A stretch of 64,000 nt of DNA from Tenacibaculum sp. 190524A05c (GCF_964036595.1 NZ_OZ038523.1:1804501-1868500), one strand, 5' to 3'. Positions 45,605 to 54,031 are shown, counted from the first letter of the stretch. A program made the numbers and translations. Notes: a model not told the origin generated them from the sequence alone.

Positions 45605-46375
45605 ATGAAAAACAAGACATTATTCTATTCTTTAATCTTTATCTTTTTGTTTTCTTGTAAACCTGAACAAGTTGAAATAAATGAACTCAACAACATGCTA
45701 AATGAAAATTTAAAGTTCAATGAAAGAGTTTTAAATATATTCAGAGGTCAATATTATCAACTAGCTTCAGAAAAACCTGCAAGAAAAATCAAAAATCTAG
45801 ATGAATTAGACGTAAAGTTTGACTCGCTAATTTCACTAATTGATAACGCGATAATCACCAATACCAAAAATAATTATGAAAAAATCATCCTTCTCTCAAA
45901 TGAAGTTTTAACTAAAACTCACAAAATAGCTAATTACAAAACCAACACTTTATCCTTCAAGCTTGATGAAACTAAAGATGGACTTCATAAATTGAAACTG
46001 TTAAAAGGTAAACTTGTACTTGCAATGGCCAATACATTTGAATATGCCTGCAACATACCTTGTGATCTTAGCATAATCAGAAAAGTAGAAATAGACAGTA
46101 TTATTTCAAAACATACTAACCAAGGAACCAATCTTACATTGACTTCAAAATATGGGCAAAGCATTAAAGAAAACAGAAGAATAATAATTAATAAAATTGA
46201 ACATAACGGGAAAGAGAAAAAGTTAGACTATACATTGAACAAAAACTACTCTATGGTAGATATTGAGTTTAATTCCTTGGAAAAAGGAACGTATGTAATA
46301 GACGGAATATTCAGAGTTTATACTAAAGATGTAAATATTGACATTCCTTTTAATAAAAAAGCAATTGTTGAATAG
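45605..46375 (+). CDS. Lipoprotein of unknown function
   Basis: 256 residues from the ATG at 45605, which opens a lipoprotein signal (LIFIFLFSCKPEQ, cysteine near residue 17). An earlier ATG at 45566 puts 13 extra residues before the signal and is unlikely. The mature part is helical at first (NELNNMLNENLKFNERVLNIFRGQYYQL) with a beta-rich end (NYSMVDIEFNSLEKGTYVIDGIFRVYTKDVNI). It resembles the GldM extracellular domains only vaguely. Confidence 0.72.
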   Translation: MKNKTLFYSLIFIFLFSCKPEQVEINELNNMLNENLKFNERVLNIFRGQYYQLASEKPARKIKNLDELDVKFDSLISLIDNAIITNTKNNYEKIILLSNEVLTKTHKIANYKTNTLSFKLDETKDGLHKLKLLKGKLVLAMANTFEYACNIPCDLSIIRKVEIDSIISKHTNQGTNLTLTSKYGQSIKENRRIIINKIEHNGKEKKLDYTLNKNYSMVDIEFNSLEKGTYVIDGIFRVYTKDVNIDIPFNKKAIVE

Positions 46376-46484
46376 TATTATTTTCCATTGTTATTGAAAG
46401 CTATTCTCTTCTTTTAATTCTTACGACCATATCGCTTTCATTTGATAATATTTGTTTTATCTTACTTAAGTAAAAAATAAAAAT

Positions 46485-47117
46485 ATGAACAATATAAAGA
46501 CTGATCGAAGAAATATTAACCAAGTAAAACAAATAAATTTAATAGTATTATTAACACTTCTAATACTAGTATTGATGGTAGTATCTCTATTTATATTTAA
46601 CTCCAAAATTAATTCCGTTTCTGAGCAACTAGAAACAATAAAAAAAGAACAAAAACTTAGTAATACTCCTATCGTTTCAATTGAAGGAAGTTTTATAACT
46701 CGAAATCAAGAATTTGGAATAATACTAAGAAATAAAGGACAAGGAAGTGGCTTTATTAAAAGTATAAATGCAAAATTTAAAGATAAGTGGTACAAAAATC
46801 TTTGTGATGAAAATAACATTGTAAAATTATTAAAAGCAATGGGTGTTGATGGACTCTGGGCAGAATATTATTGTTATAAAACTGGTGAAATTTATAACGA
46901 TCAAATATCAATGGTTGCAGGTGAAAAAAAGTTTTTGATTAGAGCTGTAAAGGGATTGTATAGCGATGAAAATTACCTTAGAAACTGTAAAAAACTTGGC
47001 TTATCTATAAACAAACTACTATTAGAAATTGAATATTGCTCAAAAGATGGTGAATGTAAATGGGTAAGACGAGACTTTAGTAAGGAAGACATATTTTTAG
47101 ACTCTCTTCCTGATTAA
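46485..47117 (+). CDS. Single-span membrane protein of unknown function
   Basis: 210 residues. A single hydrophobic helix (about 17-40, NLIVLLTLLILVLMVVSLFIF) is followed by a short coiled region (VSEQLETIKKEQ) and an extracytoplasmic domain with VSIEGSFITRNQEFGIILRNKGQGSGFIKSI, then a cysteine-containing end. The lack of a cleavage site suggests a signal anchor. No family recognised. Confidence 0.72.
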   Translation: MNNIKTDRRNINQVKQINLIVLLTLLILVLMVVSLFIFNSKINSVSEQLETIKKEQKLSNTPIVSIEGSFITRNQEFGIILRNKGQGSGFIKSINAKFKDKWYKNLCDENNIVKLLKAMGVDGLWAEYYCYKTGEIYNDQISMVAGEKKFLIRAVKGLYSDENYLRNCKKLGLSINKLLLEIEYCSKDGECKWVRRDFSKEDIFLDSLPD

Positions 47118-47145
47118 ATTACTACCTTTTAACTCAATCTACAAA

Positions 47146-47661
47146 ATGAAATATTCAATACTTTTCCAATTTCTTGTAATTTTTTCTCTAATTGGTTGTA
47201 AACAAATTCAACCATGTGATGCTGTTGTGTATTGGAAACATGAAGGACTTATTAAAATTTATAATAAACCTAACGGAAAAGAATTAACATCACTCCAGAA
47301 TGATCTACAAAATGAAAACTTTCTAAACTTAAAGATTAAAGAAGTTACTAGCGATTTTTTCTTAGTTGAAATAAGTTTAGAAATAAATGGCATAAAGCAA
47401 GTTGGATGGATTAAAAAGAACAGCTACATCGGAGCTTTCATGAAAGGTGAAAAAGAATATATGGATTTGACTCTTTACAATTCACCTAAAGATGAATTAT
47501 CCGAAATAAAAAAAATAAAAAACTGGAAAGCTGGATTTGTTACCATTGAAGGTTTTCAATCGAAATGGACAAAGGTTTCCATAAGCTATAAAGGAAAAAG
47601 AGTATCTGGATGGATTCAATCAAATAAACTTTGTCCTAATAATTATTCTACTTGCAGTTAA
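47146..47661 (+). CDS. Lipoprotein with two SH3-like repeats
   Basis: 171 residues with a lipoprotein signal (FSLIGCKQ, cysteine about residue 19). Two related modules follow: YWKHEGLIKIYNKPNGKELTSL ... GWIKKN and DLTLYNSPKDELSEI ... WTKVSISYKGKRVSGWIQSNKL. Each ends in the GWI signature of bacterial SH3 domains, which often bind peptidoglycan. A periplasmic wall-binding lipoprotein is inferred. The Crp/Fnr gene begins 10 bases after. Confidence 0.75.
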   Translation: MKYSILFQFLVIFSLIGCKQIQPCDAVVYWKHEGLIKIYNKPNGKELTSLQNDLQNENFLNLKIKEVTSDFFLVEISLEINGIKQVGWIKKNSYIGAFMKGEKEYMDLTLYNSPKDELSEIKKIKNWKAGFVTIEGFQSKWTKVSISYKGKRVSGWIQSNKLCPNNYSTCS

Positions 47662-47671
47662 TTGAAAATTA

Positions 47672-48235
47672 ATGGAAAAACTAAAGAACTGTATTTTAAG
47701 CCAAGTTGCTATTGAGAAAAAATCAATGGAGGCTATTCTTTCCGCATTCGAACTAGTTGAATTAAAGAAAGGAGAGTTCTTTCTAAAATCAGGTAAAATT
47801 TGTCGTAAAATGGCATTTATAGATACCGGATATCTAAGAATGTATGACATCGTAGATGGAAAAGAAATAACGTTATGGATAGGTAGCGATTCAAGATTCA
47901 TTACATCTCTTTCTAGTTTTATTTTTCAAACCAGTAATCATTGGAACATACAAGCTATTACAGATTGTAAACTGTATGTTATTAATCGAGAGAATCATTT
48001 TAAGCTTAATAAAACAGAACCTAAATGGTTAGAATTCGATAATATGTTATTAGCAAACTCTTTTGCGCTATTAGAAAAAAGTATGTTTTCTCAATTGCAT
48101 ACTACAGCAAAACAACGCTATGACAATTTACTTAAAGAAGAACCTCAACTTTTTAAATATGTTCCACTTCAATATATTGCTTCAATGTTAGGAATTACAC
48201 CTGAATCTTTAAGTAGATTGAGAAAAATCAATTAA
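47672..48235 (+). CDS. Crp/Fnr-family transcriptional regulator
   Basis: 187 residues. The N-terminal cyclic-nucleotide-like roll (KKGEFFLKSGKICRKMAFIDTGYLRMYDIVDGKEITLWIG) is followed by a helix with TTAKQRYDNLLKEEPQLFKYVPLQYIASMLGITPESLSRLRK, a typical Bacteroidota helix-turn-helix. No classical cAMP pocket arginine is visible. It may control the neighbouring membrane protein and the 48810 gene, near whose promoter a perfect palindrome lies; that is inference. Confidence 0.86.
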   Translation: MEKLKNCILSQVAIEKKSMEAILSAFELVELKKGEFFLKSGKICRKMAFIDTGYLRMYDIVDGKEITLWIGSDSRFITSLSSFIFQTSNHWNIQAITDCKLYVINRENHFKLNKTEPKWLEFDNMLLANSFALLEKSMFSQLHTTAKQRYDNLLKEEPQLFKYVPLQYIASMLGITPESLSRLRKIN

Positions 48236-48300
48236 TTACCATTTGTCAAGAGAGATCTTGTTTCATTTATTCAATTTTGTTGTAATAAAACTTTACAACA

Positions 48301-48681
48301 ATGAATAACCTACAGAAAGCATTAAGAAACAATGCAATATTTTCAAGTATCTCAGGAGTATTAATGATTCTACTAAATCGTCAACTCTCATCATTATTTG
48401 GAACATCAAACAACACTATTTTTTGGAGTATTGGTTTAGTATTACTCTACTTCGCTATAACCATTGGGTTCGAAATTAAAAAACAAAGAAGAACTCCCAT
48501 AATATGGATTATTATTCAGGATTATGTCTGGGTCCTAGGCAGCATTATAATCTTAATTACAAAACCTTTTCAAATTACATCAACTGGAAATCTAATAATA
48601 GGAATAATTGCACTAATAGTTCTATTCATGGGAATCCATCAAACCATTGAATTAAAAAAGTTTAAAAATAAAACAGAATAA
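48301..48681 (+). CDS. Four-helix membrane protein
   Basis: 126 residues with four hydrophobic helices (about 10-30, 38-58, 68-88, 96-116). A small inner membrane protein of unknown function, similar in topology to DoxX-like and SPW-type families. It lies 65 bases after the Crp/Fnr regulator. Confidence 0.72.
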   Translation: MNNLQKALRNNAIFSSISGVLMILLNRQLSSLFGTSNNTIFWSIGLVLLYFAITIGFEIKKQRRTPIIWIIIQDYVWVLGSIIILITKPFQITSTGNLIIGIIALIVLFMGIHQTIELKKFKNKTE

Positions 48682-48691
48682 GCAAAATACG

Positions 48692-48709
48692 TTTAAATAC
48701 GTATTTAAA
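48692..48709. promoter_or_regulatory. Perfect 18-bp palindrome upstream of the 48810 gene
   Basis: TTTAAATACGTATTTAAA is a perfect palindrome centred about 60 bases before the TTTG of the predicted promoter. Candidate operator; the binding protein is unknown. Confidence 0.45.
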
Positions 48710-48756
48710 TCAAATAAAACTAAGTATTAATACTTAACTTAAAATAAAGAAATCAT

Positions 48757-48764
48757 TACATTTG
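48757..48764 (+). promoter_or_regulatory. Promoter -7 element of the 48810 gene
   Basis: TACATTTG fits TAnnTTTG and lies 45 bases before the ATG. No clear -33 TTG is present. Confidence 0.5.
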
Positions 48765-48809
48765 ACTGTGAGAAAATATCATTTCATTAATAAATAAAAC
48801 GAAATAAAA

Positions 48810-49547
48810 ATGAAAAAAATCTTTACTACAGTTATTTTAATAGCAATGTTAAACGTAAGCTTTGCTCAAGAAGACAAAGAAAATTCAGAAGACAAATTAA
48901 GCTTTACACTTAGTTTAAACCAAGACGCGTTTTTTGGATTTAACCCAATGATGACTGCATCTTATGAATTATCTGAAAAAGGTTCAATTACCGCATATGG
49001 TATTCAATGGGGAGCCGGAACCGGAAGTGCTTGGGGACAGTGGACAGAAATTGGTTTAGGATACAATTTTAATGTTGGTGATTTTGATATTAATCCGCAA
49101 CTAGGTTTTACCATGGGTAGTTTATTATCTAGTGGAGCTAATCAAGAAGGAATTATTGGTGATGGTATTGTACCTAACTTAACTGTTAATTATGGATCAG
49201 AAAAATTTGAAGGACAATTTTATTTTGGTTATTACCTAGCGTTAAGAGATAATACTGCTGCCGGTCAAGCTACTAACAATTATGTACACTATTGGGCAAA
49301 TTTAGGACATAAAGTATCCTCTATTTTTTCTTTTGGAGCACACTTTGAACAATTGTACTTATCTGGCGGAAGTATAAATGGCGGCGGAGACCTTGACAGA
49401 GCTGATGGTTATTTTTGGGTTGGTCCTTACGTACAAATTCAAAAAAAAGGTATTGGTTTTAGATTTTCAGGTGGATGGAACGCAGAAGATAGTAATGCCT
49501 TTTCACAAAATGATTTTTATAAGTTGACCTTTTTTGTTTCTCTATAA
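48810..49547 (+). CDS. Outer-membrane beta-barrel-like protein (DUF6733-like)
   Basis: 245 residues with a signal peptide (MLNVSFAQE). Aromatic-rich alternating segments such as GSITAYGIQWGAG, FDINPQLGFTMGS, FEGQFYFGYYLAL and the C-terminal FYKLTFFVSL point to a membrane beta barrel. I associate it from memory with DUF6733, with moderate certainty. Substrate unknown. A clear terminator follows. Confidence 0.75.
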   Translation: MKKIFTTVILIAMLNVSFAQEDKENSEDKLSFTLSLNQDAFFGFNPMMTASYELSEKGSITAYGIQWGAGTGSAWGQWTEIGLGYNFNVGDFDINPQLGFTMGSLLSSGANQEGIIGDGIVPNLTVNYGSEKFEGQFYFGYYLALRDNTAAGQATNNYVHYWANLGHKVSSIFSFGAHFEQLYLSGGSINGGGDLDRADGYFWVGPYVQIQKKGIGFRFSGGWNAEDSNAFSQNDFYKLTFFVSL

Positions 49548-49593
49548 TTACATCAAGAAATTTCACAAAAAAGAGTTGTCTTAATTATATAAG

Positions 49594-49638
49594 AAGCTGT
49601 CTCAAAAGGAAAGTTAATATCTTTTGAGTCAGCTTTTC
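49594..49638 (+). terminator. Terminator after the 48810 gene
   Basis: AAGCTG and CTCAAAAG (49594-49608) pair with CTTTTGAG and CAGCTT (49621-49635), with one mismatch, followed by TTTTC. Confidence 0.75.
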
Positions 49639-49772
49639 TATTTTATTAAATTAGCTATATTGAAAAAGAATACTGAATAAAAGATTAATTCAAGAAATTA
49701 AACTTTTAACTAACTTTACATCAGAAAAAGAACTGCAAAAATCTTAATTAACTAATCACTTTTATTTCAAAA

Positions 49773-50279
49773 ATGAAAAACTTCATAGTTATACTTCTAA
49801 CAATAACTTCCAACTACCTATTTTCTCAAAATGGATTCCCAGATTGGGATAAAAGCTACACATACGAAAAAGCTGAAAATATAATTCAAAATGAAATTGA
49901 TTATGCTAAGAAAGTAGACCAAGATAAAACTGAAGGTAGTTATTACGTTGCAATGAGTAAATTTAGATTTATTGCAACGTTTACTGGAAAAGAAAGACCT
50001 ATTAATTCCGAAGTTTTAAATTCTATGAAGAGAGTTTTTAAAATTAAAACTGGAAGCAATAAAATTTTAAATGATTTAGTTTCTAAAGAATTTGAATTTA
50101 ATATTGGAAAAACAAGAATATGGATGCCAATTCAGAATCAAATAATGACGGCATTTAGAAACGAAGTGAAAAAAGATAAAAAAGTTCTGCTTTACACTTT
50201 ATTCACAAACGAACATCAATTCAAAGGAGGAATTATTAATACATTCTTAATTTCGGAATTCACAACAGATTGGGATTAG
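49773..50279 (+). CDS. Secreted hypothetical protein
   Basis: 168 residues with a signal peptide (SNYLFSQNGF). The mature domain has alternating helices and strands (SYTYEKAENIIQNEIDYAKKVDQ, then VAMSKFRFIATFTGKERPI, IWMPIQNQIMTAFRNEVKKDKKVLLYTLFTNEH). No recognised family. It is a single gene with its own 200-base upstream region. Confidence 0.7.
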   Translation: MKNFIVILLTITSNYLFSQNGFPDWDKSYTYEKAENIIQNEIDYAKKVDQDKTEGSYYVAMSKFRFIATFTGKERPINSEVLNSMKRVFKIKTGSNKILNDLVSKEFEFNIGKTRIWMPIQNQIMTAFRNEVKKDKKVLLYTLFTNEHQFKGGIINTFLISEFTTDWD

Positions 50280-50357
50280 TTTTTTGAAAGCCTTTATATA
50301 CAACAACTAAAAACTTCATATTTCTCATACATTAAACATAATTATAAAACCATCAAA

Positions 50358-50471
50358 ATGAGTAAAGAACAAACTAAAAAAACAACTAAAAATGTATTCA
50401 TTCTAACTATTGTCGGAGTCGTTCTATACAAAGTAGTTGTAGATTTAATCTGGCCATTAATTGCTGGTTAA
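50358..50471 (+). CDS. 37-residue single-helix membrane protein
   Basis: A short frame from an ATG at 50358 with TAA at 50471. It has a basic N-terminus (MSKEQTKKTTKN) and one strongly hydrophobic helix (VFILTIVGVVLYKVVVDLIW), the layout of a small membrane protein. It lies in a clear intergenic space with an AT-rich leader. Expression is untested. Confidence 0.5.
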   Translation: MSKEQTKKTTKNVFILTIVGVVLYKVVVDLIWPLIAG

Positions 50472-50602
50472 TAATAAACTTTTCAATCTAAATTTTAGAA
50501 TAAGCTTTGTAGAAAGAAACAAAACATCCTTCAAACTCCATAAGTTTTTAATTAACTTTACTAGATAATTTACTTCATGTAATATCCATTAGCCAAATAA
50601 AA

Positions 50603-51166
50603 ATGAAACATCCTTTAAGACAACACATTGAAGAAATCATCTCGTTAACCGATGAGGAATTCGATTTTGTTTTAAGTCATTTTGAAACTGTAAAAAAACG
50701 AAAGCATCAATATTTAGTTCAGGAAGGAGATATCGTCAAAAAAGAATTTTGGATCACTCAAGGATGTGTCAAAAGTTATTTTTTAGATGAAAACGGAAAA
50801 GAACACATACTTCGTTTTGCTATGGAACATTGGTGGATTACAGATTATGAATCCTTCGTAAAACAAATTCCTTCGACTATTTATATCGATTGTTTAGAAG
50901 ATTGTGAATTCCTGTATATCTCTTATGAAAATAGAGAAAAGCTTACTAGTGAAATGCACAAAATGGAACGTTTTTGGGCAAAGAAAAGTAAGTTTGGACG
51001 AATTGCACTTCAGAAAAGAATTCTCTCTCTACTGAAAAACTCCGCTAAAGAACGATATGATCTTCTTTTAGAACAACATCCACAATTATTTCAAAGAGTT
51101 CCTAAAAAATTGATAGCTTCTTATCTTGGTGTTTCAAGAGAAACATTGAGTCGATTGAACTCTTAA
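50603..51166 (+). CDS. Crp/Fnr-family transcriptional regulator, probable local activator
   Basis: 187 residues. Cyclic-nucleotide-like roll (KKRKHQYLVQEGDIVKKEFWITQGCVKSYFLDENGKEHILRFAMEHWWITDYESF), dimer helix, and a helix-turn-helix (VPKKLIASYLGVSRETLSRLNS). No [4Fe-4S] cysteine set or cAMP pocket arginine is evident. The next transcript starts 121 bases on with a CRP-like operator before DoxX, repeated before the tautomerase operon, so this protein is the best candidate activator. That link is inference. Confidence 0.86.
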   Translation: MKHPLRQHIEEIISLTDEEFDFVLSHFETVKKRKHQYLVQEGDIVKKEFWITQGCVKSYFLDENGKEHILRFAMEHWWITDYESFVKQIPSTIYIDCLEDCEFLYISYENREKLTSEMHKMERFWAKKSKFGRIALQKRILSLLKNSAKERYDLLLEQHPQLFQRVPKKLIASYLGVSRETLSRLNS

Positions 51167-51199
51167 CTCACGTTTAATTTTACTTCGTATTTTTTTCAA

Positions 51200-51215
51200 A
51201 GTGATATACGTCACA
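51200..51215 (+). promoter_or_regulatory. CRP-like operator upstream of the DoxX gene
   Basis: AGTGATATACGTCACA fits the CRP pattern TGTGA-N6-TCACA, with one mismatch at the first base. Its centre is 54.5 bases before the first base of ACTTTG (51262), the same as for the site at 52564-52579. Confidence 0.72.
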
Positions 51216-51287
51216 ATAAAGTCGTGATGTAAGTCCTTCCCCACCCCTTCAATTCATCTCAACTTTGTAGCATAAAATTATAAAGAG

Positions 51288-51686
51288 ATGAAAACAATTA
51301 AACAAAACACTGATTTAGGAATTCTAATATTTCGAATTCTTGTAGCTGGATTACTGATTCTACATGGTATTGGAAACCTGACAAATGGATATGTATTCAT
51401 TAAAAGTATGATGTCTAAATCTGGTTTACCTGAATTTATGGCCTACGGAGCATTTATGGGAGAAATCATTGCTCCAATTTTTATTCTCCTAGGATATCGT
51501 GTTCGTATTTCTTCGCTATTTGTAGCATTAACAATGTTCATTGCGATTTTAACCACACATGCTGGGGAAATATTTAGTTTAAATCAATTCGGCGGTTGGG
51601 CAATTGAGTTACAAGCTTTCTACTTATTTGGAGCTATTGCTATTTTTTATACCGATAGTGGTAGATATACCATATTGAACAAATAG
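51288..51686 (+). CDS. DoxX-family inner membrane protein
   Basis: 132 residues with four helices. The start LGILIFRILVAGLLILHGIGNLTNGYVFIKSMMSKSGLPEFMAYG is typical of DoxX, as is AILTTHAGEIF. DoxX-type proteins are linked to quinone or thiosulfate oxidation and to redox stress, without a general biochemical role. It is the first gene of a unit under the CRP-like operator. The next gene follows after 13 bases. Confidence 0.86.
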   Translation: MKTIKQNTDLGILIFRILVAGLLILHGIGNLTNGYVFIKSMMSKSGLPEFMAYGAFMGEIIAPIFILLGYRVRISSLFVALTMFIAILTTHAGEIFSLNQFGGWAIELQAFYLFGAIAIFYTDSGRYTILNK

Positions 51687-51699
51687 ACATACTTAAAAG

Positions 51700-52563
51700 A
51701 TGTCTTCTCTAAAAATTAAATCTATTTATCAAAACCTGATTATCCTGACATTAATAATTCATTTTCTCGGATTGCAGGCACAAATAGAAAACTTACAAAT
51801 TAGCAAGGAGGTTACAGTAGATAAACTTTATGCTGGCCTCCTTTCTAATACCAATCTTAACTATACATCCAAAAATGAAAGTTCTTCCTCTTCATTTCAA
51901 TTCGGAGCAAGAGTCAAACTAAAATTAATTCCGCAATTAATTACCATAAGGTCTTTTGGAGTATTCAAATCTTTAGAAGGACAACAACCAAAGGTTTTTA
52001 AAAACTTTGAAGCCATAATTACTCCAAACAAAAGTATTGCTATTCATTTTGGTGTTATGGCAACTCCAACAACTGAACTTCGGCCACATCCCACAACATC
52101 ACAAAGTCAAATAGAAACAAATGCCGAGAAAACTATTCTAGGTGGAAAGCCAGGTATAAAATTCAATTATCTACTCGGCGAAAATTATACTTTAAGTTAT
52201 GGCATCCATAATCACAATAATCATATTGGACAACATTTTAAATTAAAGTATAAACATCTAGTTGTATCCTCTTTTTTTGAACGAAACAAAATATTTCTTG
52301 TAGGTAAATGGAATTTCAAAAAAGGAAATATTCTAATCACTCACTCTAGGAATAATCTTGCATTTTCAACACTAATACCAATAACATCAAAGTATTCTTT
52401 TTACTTAGATTCTGAATACAATACCTACCAAGACAAACAAAAGCATTTAGAATTTGGTGTAAGAAGACTATTTCCTCAACATAATAGAATCAAAGGGTTT
52501 TTATCGATTCGCTATAACACGCTTCTAAACAACGTTCAAGCAAGTCTATTTATTCACATATAA
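51700..52563 (+). CDS. Secreted beta-rich protein, possible outer membrane barrel
   Basis: 287 residues with an N-terminal hydrophobic segment (NLIILTLIIHFLGLQAQ) that fits a signal peptide. The mature protein has many alternating strands (FQFGARVKLKLIPQLITI, SYGIHNHNNHIGQHFKLKYKHLVVSSF, RIKGFLSIRYNTLLNNVQASLFIHI) and ends in a hydrophobic residue. It resembles an outer membrane porin-like barrel and is co-transcribed with DoxX. Function unknown. Confidence 0.72.
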   Translation: MSSLKIKSIYQNLIILTLIIHFLGLQAQIENLQISKEVTVDKLYAGLLSNTNLNYTSKNESSSSSFQFGARVKLKLIPQLITIRSFGVFKSLEGQQPKVFKNFEAIITPNKSIAIHFGVMATPTTELRPHPTTSQSQIETNAEKTILGGKPGIKFNYLLGENYTLSYGIHNHNNHIGQHFKLKYKHLVVSSFFERNKIFLVGKWNFKKGNILITHSRNNLAFSTLIPITSKYSFYLDSEYNTYQDKQKHLEFGVRRLFPQHNRIKGFLSIRYNTLLNNVQASLFIHI

Positions 52564-52579
52564 TGTGACATACATCACA
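52564..52579 (+). promoter_or_regulatory. CRP-like operator upstream of the tautomerase operon
   Basis: TGTGACATACATCACA is a perfect TGTGA-N6-TCACA. The block from it to AACTTTGTAG is 71 bases long, exactly as in the DoxX promoter. A second shared stretch (TAAAGT, then GTGA, then TCCTT) lies between. Confidence 0.78.
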
Positions 52580-52655
52580 CTAAAGTAGTGACTTACCTCC
52601 TTTAAAAAAATTGAGTCTCAACTGAACTTTGTAGTAATAATTTAAAATATAAAAC

Positions 52656-52856
52656 ATGCCTTATATCAACATTAAAGTTACCGACGAACAGGTAACTAAA
52701 GAACAGAAACATCAGCTCATAGTTGGAGCTACTCAATTAGTAGTTGATGTCTTAAACAAAAATCCAAAAACTACTCATGTGGTTATTGATGAAATCCCTA
52801 TTGAAAACTGGGGAGTTAACGCAACACAGTATTCAAACTCAAACAAATTTAAGTAA
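52656..52856 (+). CDS. 4-oxalocrotonate tautomerase-family protein
   Basis: 66 residues. After removal of Met1 the protein begins with the catalytic proline (MPYINIKVT), then GATQLVVDVLNKNPKTTHVVIDEIPIENWGVN, which fits the tautomerase subunit. It acts on enol/keto substrates. It overlaps the next gene by one base, and both are in the operon under the CRP-like operator. Confidence 0.87.
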   Translation: MPYINIKVTDEQVTKEQKHQLIVGATQLVVDVLNKNPKTTHVVIDEIPIENWGVNATQYSNSNKFK

Positions 52857-53599
52857 TGAAAGATACAACTGTAATTATAACCGGAGCCTCAACAGGAATA
52901 GGAAAAGCAATTGCTGCTTACTTTATTAATAATGGAAGTAACGTAGTTATGAATTCTTCTAATGAAGATAATCTTAAACGTGCTTTTGAAGAATTAGGTT
53001 CACCAACAAACGCTATTTATTTCGCTGGTGATATTAGTAAACAGGAAACTGGAAAAACGCTTGTTCGTTTAGCAAAGGAAACATTCAGTTCTGTGGATAT
53101 ACTAATTAATAATGCTGGTGTTTTTGCACCAAAGCCTTTTTTGGATGTCGCAGAAGAAGATCTAGATTATTATTGGAACATCAATCTTAAAGGAACATAT
53201 TTTACTTCTCAAGCTGCAATCGGCGAAATGTTGAAACAAAACAAAGGATCAATTATAAATATTGGAACGGTACTAGTTGATCATGCAATTGGTGGTTTTC
53301 CTGCAACAGCTCCAATTACAAGTAAAGGTGCAATTCATTCTTTGAGCAGACAATTAGCTGCGGAATTTGGAAAAAATAACATTAAAGTAAACACCATCGC
53401 TCCAGGAATTATTCGAAGTCCATTACAAGGAAAAATGGGCATTGAAGATGCAGATAGTTTAGCTGGACTGCACCTATTGAATCGAATTGGAGAAGCTAAT
53501 GAAATTGCAGAAGCAGCGTATTATTTAGCTTCATCTGATTTTATAACCGGAGAAACTATAAATGTAGCAGGAGGTCATACTGTTGGCCATAACTTATAA
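52856..53599 (+). CDS. SDR-family oxidoreductase lacking the catalytic tyrosine
   Basis: 247 residues of Rossmann fold: NAD-binding TGASTGIGKAIA (about 8-19), NNAGVFAP, and the C-terminal GETINVAGGHTVGHNL. The catalytic region reads NIGTVLVDHAIGGFPATAPITSKGAIHSL. Lysine and flanking residues of YxxxK are present but the tyrosine position holds proline, and serine is replaced by threonine or absent. It may be inactive or use another base. It is one base into the tautomerase stop codon. Confidence 0.85.
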   Translation: MKDTTVIITGASTGIGKAIAAYFINNGSNVVMNSSNEDNLKRAFEELGSPTNAIYFAGDISKQETGKTLVRLAKETFSSVDILINNAGVFAPKPFLDVAEEDLDYYWNINLKGTYFTSQAAIGEMLKQNKGSIINIGTVLVDHAIGGFPATAPITSKGAIHSLSRQLAAEFGKNNIKVNTIAPGIIRSPLQGKMGIEDADSLAGLHLLNRIGEANEIAEAAYYLASSDFITGETINVAGGHTVGHNL

Positions 53600-53610
53600 A
53601 AATCAAAATT

Positions 53611-53979
53611 ATGTATACAGAAAATATAAAAACAATAGAACAAGTTATTACTAATTACTTTGAAGGAATTTTCTATGGAGAAGCTGATAAACTTGATTCT
53701 TGCTTTACAGAAACAGCCATTATTTACGGAGACATTAACGGAGTTCCTTATCAAAAGAGTAAAGAGGAATATGTAAATGGGGTAAGAAACAGACAAAGTC
53801 CAAATGAATTAAAAGAGACTTTCAACATGAAAATCGTTGGAATTGATGTTCTGGGGAATACTGCTATGGTTAAAGTTCATTTACCAATGTTAGGTTACAA
53901 TTACTATGACTATTTATCATTGATAAAATTCGGTGATGATTGGAAAATAGTAAATAAAATTTTCTGCCACGTAGCCTAA
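53611..53979 (+). CDS. NTF2-like small protein
   Basis: 122 residues with the NTF2/SnoaL pattern IEQVITNYFEGIFYGEADKLDSCFTETAIIYGDINGVPYQKSKEEYV, then VHLPMLGYNYYDYLSLIKFGDDWKIVNKIF. It is soluble. It is the third gene of the operon (11 bases after the SDR), so it may act on the same substrate. Confidence 0.85.
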   Translation: MYTENIKTIEQVITNYFEGIFYGEADKLDSCFTETAIIYGDINGVPYQKSKEEYVNGVRNRQSPNELKETFNMKIVGIDVLGNTAMVKVHLPMLGYNYYDYLSLIKFGDDWKIVNKIFCHVA

Positions 53980-54031
53980 AGCTCATCATAATTTGTAATG
54001 TAAATCGTCATCAATTTTAAATCCAACAACA

